DNA of 64,000 bases from NCBI GenBank assembly GCA_900544975.1, contig UQXI01000007.1, positions 22,365 to 86,364 on the forward strand. Direction: 5' to 3'. Position numbers and translations under genes: made by a program. Within the stretch, counting starts at the first letter, position 1. Every line of letters starts with the position of its first letter. This stretch comes from an uncultured Eubacteriales bacterium (lineage in GTDB: Bacteria > Bacillota > Clostridia > Oscillospirales > Oscillospiraceae). Positions 1-8,669 of this stretch are shown piece by piece. The notes below the pieces were generated by a model, which was not told the DNA's origin, did no database searches, and saw nothing but the letters and a program-made list of their open reading frames with translations.

Positions 1-565
1 CATTTTTGTAATCCTGCTCCTGATCCTCCGGCACGGTGAAGATGGTCTCCACATAAACCGACTCCACTGCGTCCAGGGCCGCGATATCCTTCAGGAAACG
101 ATATTCCACGTCTGCGGCAAATCCGTTTATCACCTCATAATAATCGTAGCGCACCGCAAAGGTGCTGGGTGCAGGCCCGTCTGCCGTGGCATGGGCCAAA
201 TCGGAAGCCTCTGCCTCAATCAAGCTTGCAATCTCGTTCTGTACACGCTGATGCTGCGCCTCTTTCTCCCGGATGCCACCCTGGGTCGTGGAAGAAACCT
301 CTTCCAGGTTGACAATCACGGTGACAACCTCGTCAGAAGCATAGACAGGCTCTGTCAATTCCGCTTTTTGCAGGCCATTGTCTTGGTCAAGCATATCCAG
401 CAAACGCTGCTCCGCCTCATGCTCCGGTTCAGAAAGAACCGGAGCGCCGTCTGAACCGGCAGGTGATGCCTGCACAGCAGCAGGCAGCATACCAAAGAGC
501 AACGCAAATGCCAGAATCATCGCGAGCCCTCGGTGTAACATCAGATACCATTTCTGCATTTTCAT
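1..565 (-). CDS. Secreted subtilisin-like (S8) protease, N-terminal part only
   Basis: The reading frame starts at 565 after an AAGGAGA ribosome site and stays open to the window edge, so about 188 residues are visible. Residues 1-31 form a signal peptide (KMQK start, hydrophobic core, cut after VQA). Residues about 75-185 look like an inhibitor I9 propeptide: a VVTVIVNLEE strand, then a long helix and the ending FAADVEYRFLKDIAALDAVE before SVYVE. This arrangement is known from large cell-wall subtilases such as lactocepin. The catalytic domain lies outside the window, so the protease call is inferred from the propeptide alone. The gene is divergent from the regulator at 1034. Confidence 0.6.
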   Translation of the reverse strand, partial: MKMQKWYLMLHRGLAMILAFALLFGMLPAAVQASPAGSDGAPVLSEPEHEAEQRLLDMLDQDNGLQKAELTEPVYASDEVVTVIVNLEEVSSTTQGGIREKEAQHQRVQNEIASLIEAEASDLAHATADGPAPSTFAVRYDYYEVINGFAADVEYRFLKDIAALDAVESVYVETIFTVPEDQEQDYKN

Positions 566-1033
566 AAATCATTTCTCCTTTTTGTTTCATTCCAGGCAGT
601 CGCTGGGGCAAACAATGGTACTCTGTCATATCTTTGCTCGTATGAGCCGGGCGCTCTGCCCCGCCCAAACGTATGTCGGCTTCTCCTCCTTTCTGAACAG
701 CGCCTTACATACCCGCGCGTTGAAGCAAATTTACTTTTCATTTTTTGCAACTGCTTTCCCGTAAGTTCCAGATTGCCGGTTCCGTTACACAGCATCTTTT
801 GCAACTTCCTCTTTATTCTAGCATCAAAGCACCAGAATTTACAACTGTAATATTCTACAAAAAATCGCAAAATTTTTTTCAAAAATTGTATATTTTGCAC
901 AAATTTCGCCGTCACGCAAAATTCAGAGCCCCCCGCTACTAGTAATTTCCGGCAAAGTGTGCTATCATCTCCTTGTATTTTATTGCAACTAACATAGCGC
1001 GCGCCTGATTCACGACAGAAAGGACAACATGCT
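566..1033. other. AT-rich divergent intergenic region
   Basis: This gap separates the leftward protease from the rightward regulator. The stretch from about 740 to 940 is strongly A/T-rich with oligo-T and oligo-A runs, unlike the flanking genes, which suits a bent promoter region. I see no convincing gene or RNA in it. Confidence 0.5.
960..968 (+). promoter_or_regulatory. Extended -10 promoter for the regulator gene
   Basis: TG-C-TATCAT matches the extended -10 consensus in eight of nine positions, about 65 bases before the start at 1034. No good -35 box is visible. Confidence 0.4.
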
Positions 1034-2155
1034 ATGCACATTACATTTTACCGTCATCCATGCCTGTACCCGGATGCCACCGAGCTGCTCTACGCCTATG
1101 TCAACGATACCCCAGCGAAAAATCTGGTCTTCCCCAGCCCCTACGCCCTTCCCAAATCGGTCATTGAGTCGATGATCCAAGAGGCTTGCGCCGGAATCGA
1201 TCCCGCAGACGAACAGGTGCGCTTCTATTTCGAGCCGTTTCCTCTTCCAAAATATGGCTCTGGTTCGTACACCTGCGTAGCGCGGCTCCTGGCGTTCACC
1301 TACTCTGATTGGAGCAGCCCTGACGCCGAGCACTGCGTCTCCAGCATACAGGACGCCTGGCCTCTGGAAAGAATGCAGCAGGAACGAATTGTGTTCAGCG
1401 GGATTGCGCCCTATCGTCTCTGCTTCCGGCCATTGGGTGCGGATGAACCGGTTCCCTTCGCCAACGGTCTGGGACAGTTCCCGGCGCCTGCCGTGCTGAA
1501 GGACCGGCTGCTGGAGGTCTTTTCCGACTATCCGGCCCATGTTGGTACCCTGTCCGGCATTCTGCTTCCCGTGATGAAGTACCTGGAGCGTGCGCTTCAG
1601 CCCTGGATCGCAAAGGCTGCCCCTCTCATTGCCGCCTGGGAGCAGCATATGCAATTTACGTCGGCCAGGGATTTCATTCAAAAGGACTTGTGCAACAACG
1701 CAGATTACGAAATTTCCAAGGTAACCGCCTCGATGATGTTCTTCCATCCGCAGCGTCTTTTCTTCTATTACAACCAGGAAACTCAGGTCCTGGATCTCCT
1801 GATTGGCGCAGCTTCCTCCATTCCCGGGCAGAAAACTCAGAAGTTTGCCAATTGGGAATACACCGCCCTGCGGCTGCTGAGCAGCCCATCGAGAATGAAG
1901 ATGCTTTACGCCCTCCGGGGTAAAACGCTATCCGCACAGGAAATCATCACCGAAACCGGGGAAAAGCTTCTGATGAGTACCGTGACTCGGGATCTGTACA
2001 GCATGCGAGAAGCCCACATCCTGTATGTGGAATACCGCAACAATCGCCGTTACTATAGCATCAACTACGACACCTTGGACCTGCTCATCAACCACCTGAA
2101 TTACCTGCGCCTCAGCCAGGGCAGCCCATCTGACGAATCCGCCGGGGAGGACTGA
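1034..2155 (+). CDS. Winged-helix (ArsR-like) transcriptional regulator
   Basis: The 373-residue protein has a long N-terminal part of about 275 residues with no family I recognise. A C-terminal winged helix covers roughly residues 278-360: ALRLLSSPSRMKMLYAL, then SAQEIITETG and a recognition helix before LYSMREAHIL and the wing RNNRRYYSIN. That order matches ArsR/SmtB-type domains. No metal-binding cysteine pair is visible in it. The start at 1034 follows AAAGGA by nine bases. It is divergent from the protease gene and lies just before the SLH protein, so it may control either; that is inference. Confidence 0.6.
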   Translation: MHITFYRHPCLYPDATELLYAYVNDTPAKNLVFPSPYALPKSVIESMIQEACAGIDPADEQVRFYFEPFPLPKYGSGSYTCVARLLAFTYSDWSSPDAEHCVSSIQDAWPLERMQQERIVFSGIAPYRLCFRPLGADEPVPFANGLGQFPAPAVLKDRLLEVFSDYPAHVGTLSGILLPVMKYLERALQPWIAKAAPLIAAWEQHMQFTSARDFIQKDLCNNADYEISKVTASMMFFHPQRLFFYYNQETQVLDLLIGAASSIPGQKTQKFANWEYTALRLLSSPSRMKMLYALRGKTLSAQEIITETGEKLLMSTVTRDLYSMREAHILYVEYRNNRRYYSINYDTLDLLINHLNYLRLSQGSPSDESAGED

Positions 2156-2327
2156 CTTCCACACCTGGCACGACCTCCATGAGCCGAAAGATCGTAATCC
2201 CCCGCTCTAAGAAGCAACTTCCGGTATTTGCCGCCTCTGATTGAAAGCACATTCTACTTTAACCCTGCTCGCCACAGTGGAAATTGTGCCAGTGATGGGA
2301 TGAAAGCAGGAATTTCATAAAAATCAG

Positions 2328-2356
2328 TTGCAAAAAGAGTCGGGCTACTGTATAAT
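2328..2356 (+). promoter_or_regulatory. Sigma-A promoter of the SLH protein gene
   Basis: TTGCAA, 17 bases, then a perfect TATAAT, about 50 bases before the start at 2407. Confidence 0.75.
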
Positions 2357-2406
2357 CAGATCATCCTGAGCCTCTGATTTATGGGGCACACTTTGAAAGG
2401 AAGAGA

Positions 2407-4167
2407 ATGATGAGGAAGCTTTTATCAGTTGCCCTTGCACTTTGTATTGTGTTAGGGCTGTGCGGAACCCTGGGCGCCAATGCCCAGCCCATAGCTGCCG
2501 GCTGCTGGATTTCGACGGACAGCTCCAGCCGGGGGAAGACCGTGGTAGCGGGCCAAACCATGGAGCTGGATGCCTATATCTTTTGCACCGGCCCGGTCGG
2601 TGGAGGGAGTGGTACATATGCGTATCATGTAGAAATCTATCCGGGAATTCTGAAGCGTATTCCTGAAGATATGAAGCCGGTGTTCTCTCACAGAACTGTG
2701 GTAAATTCCTGGACGGAGGAGCACCGCGTCTTCCGGTGGGATACCAGCGGCTGCCCGGTAGGGGACTATACCGCTATCTTCTATTCCACTCGCGACGACT
2801 ACATTTTAACCGCCCAGTATGCCGACCTGTACGTCACAAACACATCCAAGCCGCTGACCGGCGCCGCCTTCATGGACGAGGACGGCGAAGTGATTACCAG
2901 CCTGACTCTGTACGAGGGCTACACCACCAGGGGCGACTTTGACTTTTTCCTAACCAGGTCTCCCTACCACGCCACCAGCGGCGACGAATTGGGAACCGCC
3001 ACCGTGGCGGACCCCTCAATTATCAGCCTCACACAATCTCATGGCTTCTTCAGCGCCAAGGCCCTAAAGGTCGGCTCCACCACTATCACCGGTACTCTGA
3101 ATGGGAAAAAGGCCACCTTACAGGTGACCGTAATCCCGGTGCCAAGCGAATTCGGCTTCCCGGAGTACAGCTTCCGGTTCTGTATGCACCATCCCCAGCA
3201 TGAGCTGACCTTGCAAGTTTCCCCCTACAACGGCCTGCCTATCAAGTGGCGTTCGTACAATGAGGACGTTGTAAAAATTTTAAAAACTGAAGGCCAGACC
3301 GTAACTTATCAGCTGGTGGGAGCCGGCGAAACCATTCTGGAAGCTGTCTATGCCGGCTATTTCGCTAGAGCAACCATCCGCGTGTATGAGGATCATTGCT
3401 ATTATCAGAAGGAGTACCAGCCTGCCAGCTGTACAGAAGACGGCTACATCATCTCTGCCTGCTCCTTCTGCGGCGATGAGAAGCGGGAAATTCTCCCCGC
3501 ATATGGTCACTCGATTCCAGAGCTGACCGTGGACACCCCCAATACCGCTACCCAGCCTGGCGTAGGTCACGGATTCTGCCAATACTGCCAGCGTACAGTC
3601 ACCGTGGAAATTCCGCCTGTGTTCATTGATACGCAGCCCAAGGCCTACTACGCAATTCCCCTGGACTACTGCTACGAACAGGGCCTCGTCAACGGCATCA
3701 CCGCCACCACCTTCGGCCCCAAGGTAAACCTGACTCGGGCCATGATGGTGACGCTTCTGTACCGGATGGAGGGGACACCCGCCGTAACGGGAACCTGCCA
3801 GTTCACAGACGTGGAGCCGGGAGCTTTCTACTATGACGCAGTACTCTGGGGCCAGGAAAACGGCATTGTTCAGGGTACCTCCGACACCAAATTCAGTCCC
3901 AAGATGAATATCACACGGGAGCAGCTGATAACGTTTTTGTACCGGTACGCCCAGCAGAAAGGTATGGACACAAGCATCGCAGGCGACCTGACGGCATTCA
4001 CGGACGCAGATCGGATCCAACCTTACGCAAAAGACGCCATGCTCTGGGCTGTTGGAGTTCGCCTGATCCAGGGAATCACCGAGACTACCCTGGCTCCTGC
4101 CGGAACTGCCCTGCGCAGCCAGGCGGTCACGTTCCTGTACCGCTTCGCCGGCCTGCAGGAGGCCTGA
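2407..4167 (+). CDS. S-layer homology (SLH) surface protein with Ig-like domain
   Basis: The 586-residue secreted protein begins with a signal peptide (MMRKLL, hydrophobic core, cleavage near ANA-QP). A bacterial Ig-like (BIG2-type) domain covers about residues 150-245 (GTATVADPSIISLTQ, then GSTTITGTLNGKKATLQVTV). A small Cys-rich segment around 325-375 has CTEDGYIISACSFCG followed by GH, like the repeated linker seen in clostridial surface proteins. Three SLH motifs fill about 413-584 (GLVNGITATTFGPKVNLTRA, GIVQGTSDTKFSPKMNITRE, LIQGITETTLAPAGTALRS). SLH motifs bind pyruvylated wall polysaccharide, so the protein should be non-covalently wall bound. It has its own promoter and terminator. 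The ligand of the N-terminal part is unknown. Confidence 0.85.
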   Translation: MMRKLLSVALALCIVLGLCGTLGANAQPIAAGCWISTDSSSRGKTVVAGQTMELDAYIFCTGPVGGGSGTYAYHVEIYPGILKRIPEDMKPVFSHRTVVNSWTEEHRVFRWDTSGCPVGDYTAIFYSTRDDYILTAQYADLYVTNTSKPLTGAAFMDEDGEVITSLTLYEGYTTRGDFDFFLTRSPYHATSGDELGTATVADPSIISLTQSHGFFSAKALKVGSTTITGTLNGKKATLQVTVIPVPSEFGFPEYSFRFCMHHPQHELTLQVSPYNGLPIKWRSYNEDVVKILKTEGQTVTYQLVGAGETILEAVYAGYFARATIRVYEDHCYYQKEYQPASCTEDGYIISACSFCGDEKREILPAYGHSIPELTVDTPNTATQPGVGHGFCQYCQRTVTVEIPPVFIDTQPKAYYAIPLDYCYEQGLVNGITATTFGPKVNLTRAMMVTLLYRMEGTPAVTGTCQFTDVEPGAFYYDAVLWGQENGIVQGTSDTKFSPKMNITREQLITFLYRYAQQKGMDTSIAGDLTAFTDADRIQPYAKDAMLWAVGVRLIQGITETTLAPAGTALRSQAVTFLYRFAGLQEA

Positions 4168-4208
4168 CTGACGGGCCGAAGCCCTTTTCCCCACCTTGAC
4201 ATGCAAAA

Positions 4209-4251
4209 CCGCAGACTCCGAACCGCTTCCCATTCGGAGTCTGCGGCTTTT
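4209..4251 (+). terminator. Intrinsic terminator of the SLH gene
   Basis: A perfect 14-bp stem (CCGCAGACTCCGAA and its complement) with a 10-base loop is followed by CTTTTT. Confidence 0.85.
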
Positions 4252-4415
4252 TACGCCGTGTAGACGTCTGCCCTTTTTCAGAAAAGCCTACCAGCGCAAA
4301 AAATGCCACCTCTGAAATCAACCCCGAGGTGACGTGATCATTCACGTTACACGACATTCCGCTGGAGCATTCCAAGGAAGCAGCGCTTCAACCATATCTT
4401 GCTGAGCCACATCTC

Positions 4416-4452
4416 TGGCCTGTTGCAAAAATTCGTTTGTTGCAACAGGCCA
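4416..4452. repeat. Palindromic hairpin with TTGCAACAGGCC arms
   Basis: Arms TGGCCTGTTGCAA and TTGCAACAGGCCA pair perfectly over 13 bp around an 11-base loop. No clear T run follows on either strand. The core GCCTGTTGCAA also appears in the RNase P terminator at 33350-33392, so it may be a reused terminator or repeat sequence. Confidence 0.6.
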
Positions 4453-4523
4453 GTCCCATATGATGAGATGAGGGAAAAAAAGTGGAGTCTCCCACCCTAA
4501 ATAAAAATTTTACGTTCCCTTCG

Positions 4524-4532
4524 TGGTATAAT
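4524..4532 (+). promoter_or_regulatory. Extended -10 promoter of the choloylglycine hydrolase
   Basis: TG-G-TATAAT is a perfect extended -10, without a clear -35. The leader of about 60 bases holds a small hairpin (CCCCGAACATCGGGG) and a GGGAGG ribosome site. Confidence 0.65.
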
Positions 4533-4600
4533 AGAAACAGCAACCAAGGCGCCGTCAATCTCTCCCCGAACATCGGGGACTGCATCTGGGAGGTTTTTTT

Positions 4601-5578
4601 ATGTGTACTGCAATCACCTATCAAACGAAAGACCATTATTTTGGGCGAAACCTGGATCTGGAGTATGTCTACCGGGAGACCGTAACCATTACACCCAGGA
4701 ACTACCCCTTCCGGTTCCGGCAAATGGGGACCATGGAGCGGCACTACGCCATGATCGGCATGGCCTACGTGCTGGGGGACTACCCCCTGTATTACGACGC
4801 CACCAACGAAGCCGGGCTCAGTATGGCGGGGCTCCACTTTCCGGACAACGCCGTGTACCGTCCCGAGGAGCCGGGGTGGGACAACGTGGGGTCCTTTGAG
4901 TTCATTCCCTGGATCCTGGGCCAATGCGCCACCGTCCAGGAGGCCCGAGCCCTGCTGGACCGTCTGAGCCTGTGGGACACTCCCTTCAGCTCGGAGCTGC
5001 CCCCCTCTCCCCTGCATTGGATGATCTCAGACCGGAACAGCTCCATCACTGTAGAACCTCTGGCCGATGGCCTGCGGGTCTATGACAACCCGGTGGAAAC
5101 CCTGACCAACAACCCGCCCTTTGATTATCAGGTCAAAAATCTGTCCAACTACCTGAATCTCACGGCCTGCGTCCCGGAAAACCGCTTCTGTACGCAGCTG
5201 AACCTCACCCCGTACAGCAAGGGAATGGGGGCCATGGGGCTGCCTGGGGACCTGTCTTCCGCCTCCCGGTTCGTGCGGGCTGCCTTCACCCGGATGAATT
5301 CCGTGGCCGGTGACTCGGAATCGGAGAGCGTCAGTCAGTTCTTTCAAATCCTGCGTTCTGTCGCCATGGCCCGGGGCTGCGTACGCCTGGGCGGGGACAG
5401 CTACGAGATCACCGTCTACTCCTCCTGCTGCAACACAGACCGGGGCATCTATTACTACACCACCTATGAAAACAGCCAGATTTCCGCCGTGGACCTCCAT
5501 GGAGAGGACCTGGATGGAACCCGCCTGGTGTCCTATCCCCTCATCACCGGGCAACAAATCCGAATGCAGAACCGGTAA
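4601..5578 (+). CDS. Choloylglycine hydrolase family (bile salt hydrolase or penicillin V acylase)
   Basis: The 325-residue Ntn-hydrolase starts MCTAITY, so Cys2 becomes the nucleophile after Met removal. Arg16 and Asp19 (GRNLDLE), the Asn of ATNEAGLSMAGL, the Asn pair of ETLTNNPPFDYQ and the Arg of RFVRAAF match the catalytic set of the family. There is no signal peptide, so it should be cytoplasmic, as usual for Gram-positive bile salt hydrolases. The reaction is hydrolysis of the amide bond of glycine- or taurine-conjugated bile acids, or of penicillin V. Sequence alone does not settle the substrate, though a gut host would favour bile salts. It is a single-gene unit with its own promoter. 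Confidence 0.85.
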   Translation: MCTAITYQTKDHYFGRNLDLEYVYRETVTITPRNYPFRFRQMGTMERHYAMIGMAYVLGDYPLYYDATNEAGLSMAGLHFPDNAVYRPEEPGWDNVGSFEFIPWILGQCATVQEARALLDRLSLWDTPFSSELPPSPLHWMISDRNSSITVEPLADGLRVYDNPVETLTNNPPFDYQVKNLSNYLNLTACVPENRFCTQLNLTPYSKGMGAMGLPGDLSSASRFVRAAFTRMNSVAGDSESESVSQFFQILRSVAMARGCVRLGGDSYEITVYSSCCNTDRGIYYYTTYENSQISAVDLHGEDLDGTRLVSYPLITGQQIRMQNR

Positions 5579-5672
5579 GCGCCGCCTCTGAGGATCCATG
5601 GACCGGGGACCGGTTGCGTGCAAATCCAATATGAATTCTAAGTATTTGCCCAATTGGAACCCCCAGGGGGGC

Positions 5673-5701
5673 TTGCGTGGTGCAGGGCCGTGCGATATAC
5701 T
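5673..5701 (+). promoter_or_regulatory. Sigma-A promoter of the ABC importer operon
   Basis: TTGCGT, 17 bases, TATACT, 37 bases before the lipoprotein start at 5739. Confidence 0.65.
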
Positions 5702-5738
5702 GGCGGAGGTAAAAAACAGCGAAACAGGAGGAAACCCC

Positions 5739-7343
5739 ATGAAAAAAGTTGTTCTTTCTCTCACCCTCGCCCTGCTCACCGGCGCGTCCCTGCTCGCCGG
5801 CTGCGCCTCCCAGACCCAGGAGCCAGAACACAACCCCCAAGACGAAGTGGTCATCTCCATCTCCAGCGAACCAGACACTCTGGACCCCTGCCAGGGCTGG
5901 GGCCACGGCACCACCCCCCTGGTCCAAAGCACCCTGGTGGAATATGACTATGACATGCAGTTTGTCAACGACCTGGCAACGGGCTACACCCTGTCCAGCG
6001 ACGGCCTCACCTGGACCTTCACCCTCCGGGACGACGCCAAATTTACCGACGGCCAGCCGGTGACCGCCCAGGACGTGGCCTTTACCTTCCGCACCGCAAA
6101 GACCAGCCAATCCTCCCTGGACCTCACCTTCCTGGAAGAGGCGACGGCTGTAGACAGCACCACGGTGGTATTCACCCTCAACAAGCCCACCTCCTCCTTC
6201 CTCAACACCGTTGCCACCGTGGGCATCGTGCCGGAACACGCCTATGGTCCTGACTATGGAACCAATCCTGTGGGGTCCGGCCCCTACCAATTCGTCCAGT
6301 GGAACAAGCAGGAGCAGCTCATTCTGGAAGCCAACGACGACTATTACGGCAAGACGCCTGCCATCCGGAAGGTGACCATCGTCTTCCAGGATGAGGACGC
6401 AGCCCTGGCAGCCGTGCGGGCGGGACAAGTGGACATTGCCCTCACCGCCGCCACCTTGGCCACCACCCAGGTGCCGGGCTACACTGTAAAAGCTGTAACT
6501 TCCGTGGATAACCGGGGCCTCACCCTGCCGGTGGAGCCGGACACCGGCAAAACCACAGAGTCTGGCCAGCCCATTGGCAACAACGTCACCTGCAACCTGG
6601 AAATCCGCCAGGCCATGGCCTACGCCATCGACCGGCAGCAGGTGGCAGCTGCCGCCCTCAACGGCTTCGGCTCTCCCTGCTACTCCGAAAATGACGGCAT
6701 GCCCTGGAACAACCCGGAGGTGGCTCTGGAAACCGATGTGGAATATGCCAAGAAACTCCTGGCAGACGGAGGCTGGGCCGACACCGACGGAGACGGCATC
6801 GTGGAAAAGGACGGGCTCAAAGCGGAGTTCACCTGCCTGTATGGCAGCGGCGACTCCGTCCGCCAGGCTGTGGCCATGGCGACGGCAGAGCAGCTCCGGT
6901 CCATTGGCATCCAGATGCACGTGGAGGGCACCAGCTGGGATGACATCTCCAAGCGCATGTTTTCCAACGCCGTACTCATGGGCTGGGGCGCCGCCAACCC
7001 CTATGAGAGCTATTGCCTGTATCACAGCAGCTACGCTCTGCGGGACGACTACTACAACCCCGAGGGCTATGTTTCCTCAGTGACCGACGGCTATCTGGAG
7101 GCCGCCATGGAGGCCCTGGACACGGAGACGGCTTATCAAAACTGGAAGCTGGCCCAATGGGACGGCGCCACCGGCACCTCCATGAAAGGACAGTGCCCCT
7201 GGGTCTGGATCGTCAATGTGCAGCATGTGTACTATGTCCGCGACGGCCTGGACATCGGCCCCCAGCAGCTCCATCCCCACGGCGCTTCCATGCCCCTGCT
7301 CAAAAATCTCCGGGACTGGACTTGGAACAGCTCTAATTCATAA
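5739..7343 (+). CDS. Solute-binding lipoprotein of a nickel/oligopeptide-type ABC importer
   Basis: I start the gene at 5739 (MKKVVLS) because CAGGAGGAAACCCC lies directly before it. A longer open frame upstream has no such site. The 534-residue protein has a lipoprotein signal with lipobox LLAGC, so it is anchored by Cys22 or so outside the membrane. The body is a family 5 extracellular solute-binding protein (SBP_bac_5): ISSEPDTLDP near the N-terminus, then LSSDGLTWTFTLRDDAKFTDGQPVTAQDV, the family hallmark, and VGSGPYQFVQW. It heads an importer set with two permeases and two ATPases. The family includes peptide, nickel and opine-metallophore binders. The substrate cannot be fixed from sequence. 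Confidence 0.85.
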   Translation: MKKVVLSLTLALLTGASLLAGCASQTQEPEHNPQDEVVISISSEPDTLDPCQGWGHGTTPLVQSTLVEYDYDMQFVNDLATGYTLSSDGLTWTFTLRDDAKFTDGQPVTAQDVAFTFRTAKTSQSSLDLTFLEEATAVDSTTVVFTLNKPTSSFLNTVATVGIVPEHAYGPDYGTNPVGSGPYQFVQWNKQEQLILEANDDYYGKTPAIRKVTIVFQDEDAALAAVRAGQVDIALTAATLATTQVPGYTVKAVTSVDNRGLTLPVEPDTGKTTESGQPIGNNVTCNLEIRQAMAYAIDRQQVAAAALNGFGSPCYSENDGMPWNNPEVALETDVEYAKKLLADGGWADTDGDGIVEKDGLKAEFTCLYGSGDSVRQAVAMATAEQLRSIGIQMHVEGTSWDDISKRMFSNAVLMGWGAANPYESYCLYHSSYALRDDYYNPEGYVSSVTDGYLEAAMEALDTETAYQNWKLAQWDGATGTSMKGQCPWVWIVNVQHVYYVRDGLDIGPQQLHPHGASMPLLKNLRDWTWNSSNS

Positions 7344-7676
7344 AGTCATAGATCCTTTTCCATGGGGAATTGCGAATTCGCCGAACGTGAGAGGAACATG
7401 CAAAATGTTTCTGCCGGGCGGACACATAGGTCCGCCCCTACGGCAGATGGGAAGTCTGGGCAGAAATTGCTCGACACATTTTGTCATTTTAGTGCCCCGT
7501 ATCTAGCGAAAGCATTCTCATTTTACGGAAACACCGAAGAATCTATCAACGCACCACGTTGCGATACGATCGTAGGGGCGGACCTATGTGTCCGCCCGTA
7601 GCAGACACTACGATTTTGCCGGACATGCCCCAGGTCTCCTGGGAAAACGGATTACATACAAAGAAGGAAGTGGACT
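7344..7676. other. Gap inside the importer operon, filled by repeat copy A
   Basis: The 333-base gap between the binding protein and the first permease consists almost entirely of the MITE-like repeat at 7416-7597 and its flanks. No terminator with a T run and no gene are seen. The permease ribosome site (AAGGAAG) lies at the end. Confidence 0.6.
7416..7597 (+). repeat. MITE-like intergenic repeat, copy A (182 bp)
   Basis: The ends are perfect 27-bp inverted repeats of each other, and each end is itself a hairpin (GGGCGGAC, loop, GTCCGCCC, then CTACG). Total length is 182 bp, the same as copy B at 22719-22900. Similar sequence also extends about 55 bases to the left in both copies (GCGAATTCGCCGAA here). 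There is no coding capacity. Confidence 0.85.
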
Positions 7677-8669
7677 ATGACCGGTATGGTTGGCCGATTT
7701 GGCCGGATTTTTTTGCGGTATGGCTGCAAAACGCTTCTGCTGCTATTGGCAGTCAGCGTCATTGCCTTTATTCTAGTAAGCCTGTCCCCCGTGGACCCGG
7801 TGCAGCAGTATGTGCTGGGGGCCGGGGGCGTCTCTGCAGAGCAGCGGGCGCAGCTGGAGGAATACTGGGGTGTAAATGACCCCCCGGTGGAGCGGTACAT
7901 CACCTGGCTAAAGGCCCTGGTCCGGGGAGACTTCGGTCAGTCTCTCTTATATCGTCGCCCTGTTTTGGAGATCATTGGGGAGCGGTTTGTGAACTCTCTG
8001 GCTCTGATGCTCTGCGCCTGGCTGTTCTCCGGCCTCATCGGCTTTGGTCTGGGCTGCGCCATGGGCATGACCCGGGACCGGCTGCCAGACCGGATTCTGA
8101 AAAAACTCTGCTACATCCTCAGCAGCGTCCCCACCTTCTGGCTGGGTTTGGTGTTTTTGTTGGTATTTTCCGTGGGGTTGGGATGGTTTCCCCTGGGTTT
8201 TTCCTCCCCCATTGGCGTCCTCAACCGGGAGGTCACTCTCTGGCAGCGGCTGCACCACCTGGTGCTCCCCGCCCTCACCCTGAGCCTCATGTCCTTTGCA
8301 AACATCGCTCTGCACACCCGGCAGAAGCTGGTGGACGTGCTGGAGAGCGAATATGTCCTCTTTGCCCGGGCCAGAGGGGAGCGTGCCGGAACCATCTTGC
8401 GAAGGCATGGGCTGCGGAACATTGCGCTGCCCGCCCTCACCCTCCAGTTTGCCTCCTTCGCCGAGCTCTTCGGCGGCTCCGTGCTGGCTGAGACCGTGTT
8501 CTCCTACCCCGGCCTGGGCTCCGCCGTGGCGGCGGCCGGGCTCAACTCCGACGTGCCGCTGCTGTTGGGCATCACCCTCTTTTCCACCCTGTTTGTCTGC
8601 GTGGGCAATCTGATTGCCAACCTGCTGTATGGCGTGGTGGATCCTCAGATCCGGGAGGTGACCCTATGA
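7677..8669 (+). CDS. ABC importer permease, DppB/NikB type
   Basis: A 330-residue inner-membrane permease with about six membrane segments. The N-terminus (LLLLLAVSVIAFILVSLSP-DP) and the EAA-type loop (ARARGERAGTILRRHGLRNIALPAL) are typical for the first permease of peptide/nickel importers. It pairs with the next gene, whose start overlaps its stop by four bases (ATGA). The long gap before it contains a repeat, which is unusual for such an operon. Confidence 0.88.
   Translation: MTGMVGRFGRIFLRYGCKTLLLLLAVSVIAFILVSLSPVDPVQQYVLGAGGVSAEQRAQLEEYWGVNDPPVERYITWLKALVRGDFGQSLLYRRPVLEIIGERFVNSLALMLCAWLFSGLIGFGLGCAMGMTRDRLPDRILKKLCYILSSVPTFWLGLVFLLVFSVGLGWFPLGFSSPIGVLNREVTLWQRLHHLVLPALTLSLMSFANIALHTRQKLVDVLESEYVLFARARGERAGTILRRHGLRNIALPALTLQFASFAELFGGSVLAETVFSYPGLGSAVAAAGLNSDVPLLLGITLFSTLFVCVGNLIANLLYGVVDPQIREVTL

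Larger units (their letters stand above)
4168..4600. other. Gap with terminator, palindromic hairpin and promoter
   Basis: Holds the SLH gene terminator (4209-4251), a long perfect hairpin (4416-4452) and the promoter of the hydrolase gene. No gene is seen. Confidence 0.6.

Noticed and set aside
4533..4600. Riboswitch or attenuator in the leader of the choloylglycine hydrolase
   Set aside because: Only a five-bp CCCCG/CGGGG hairpin is seen, and the T run after it is at the ribosome site and start codon; no known aptamer fits.
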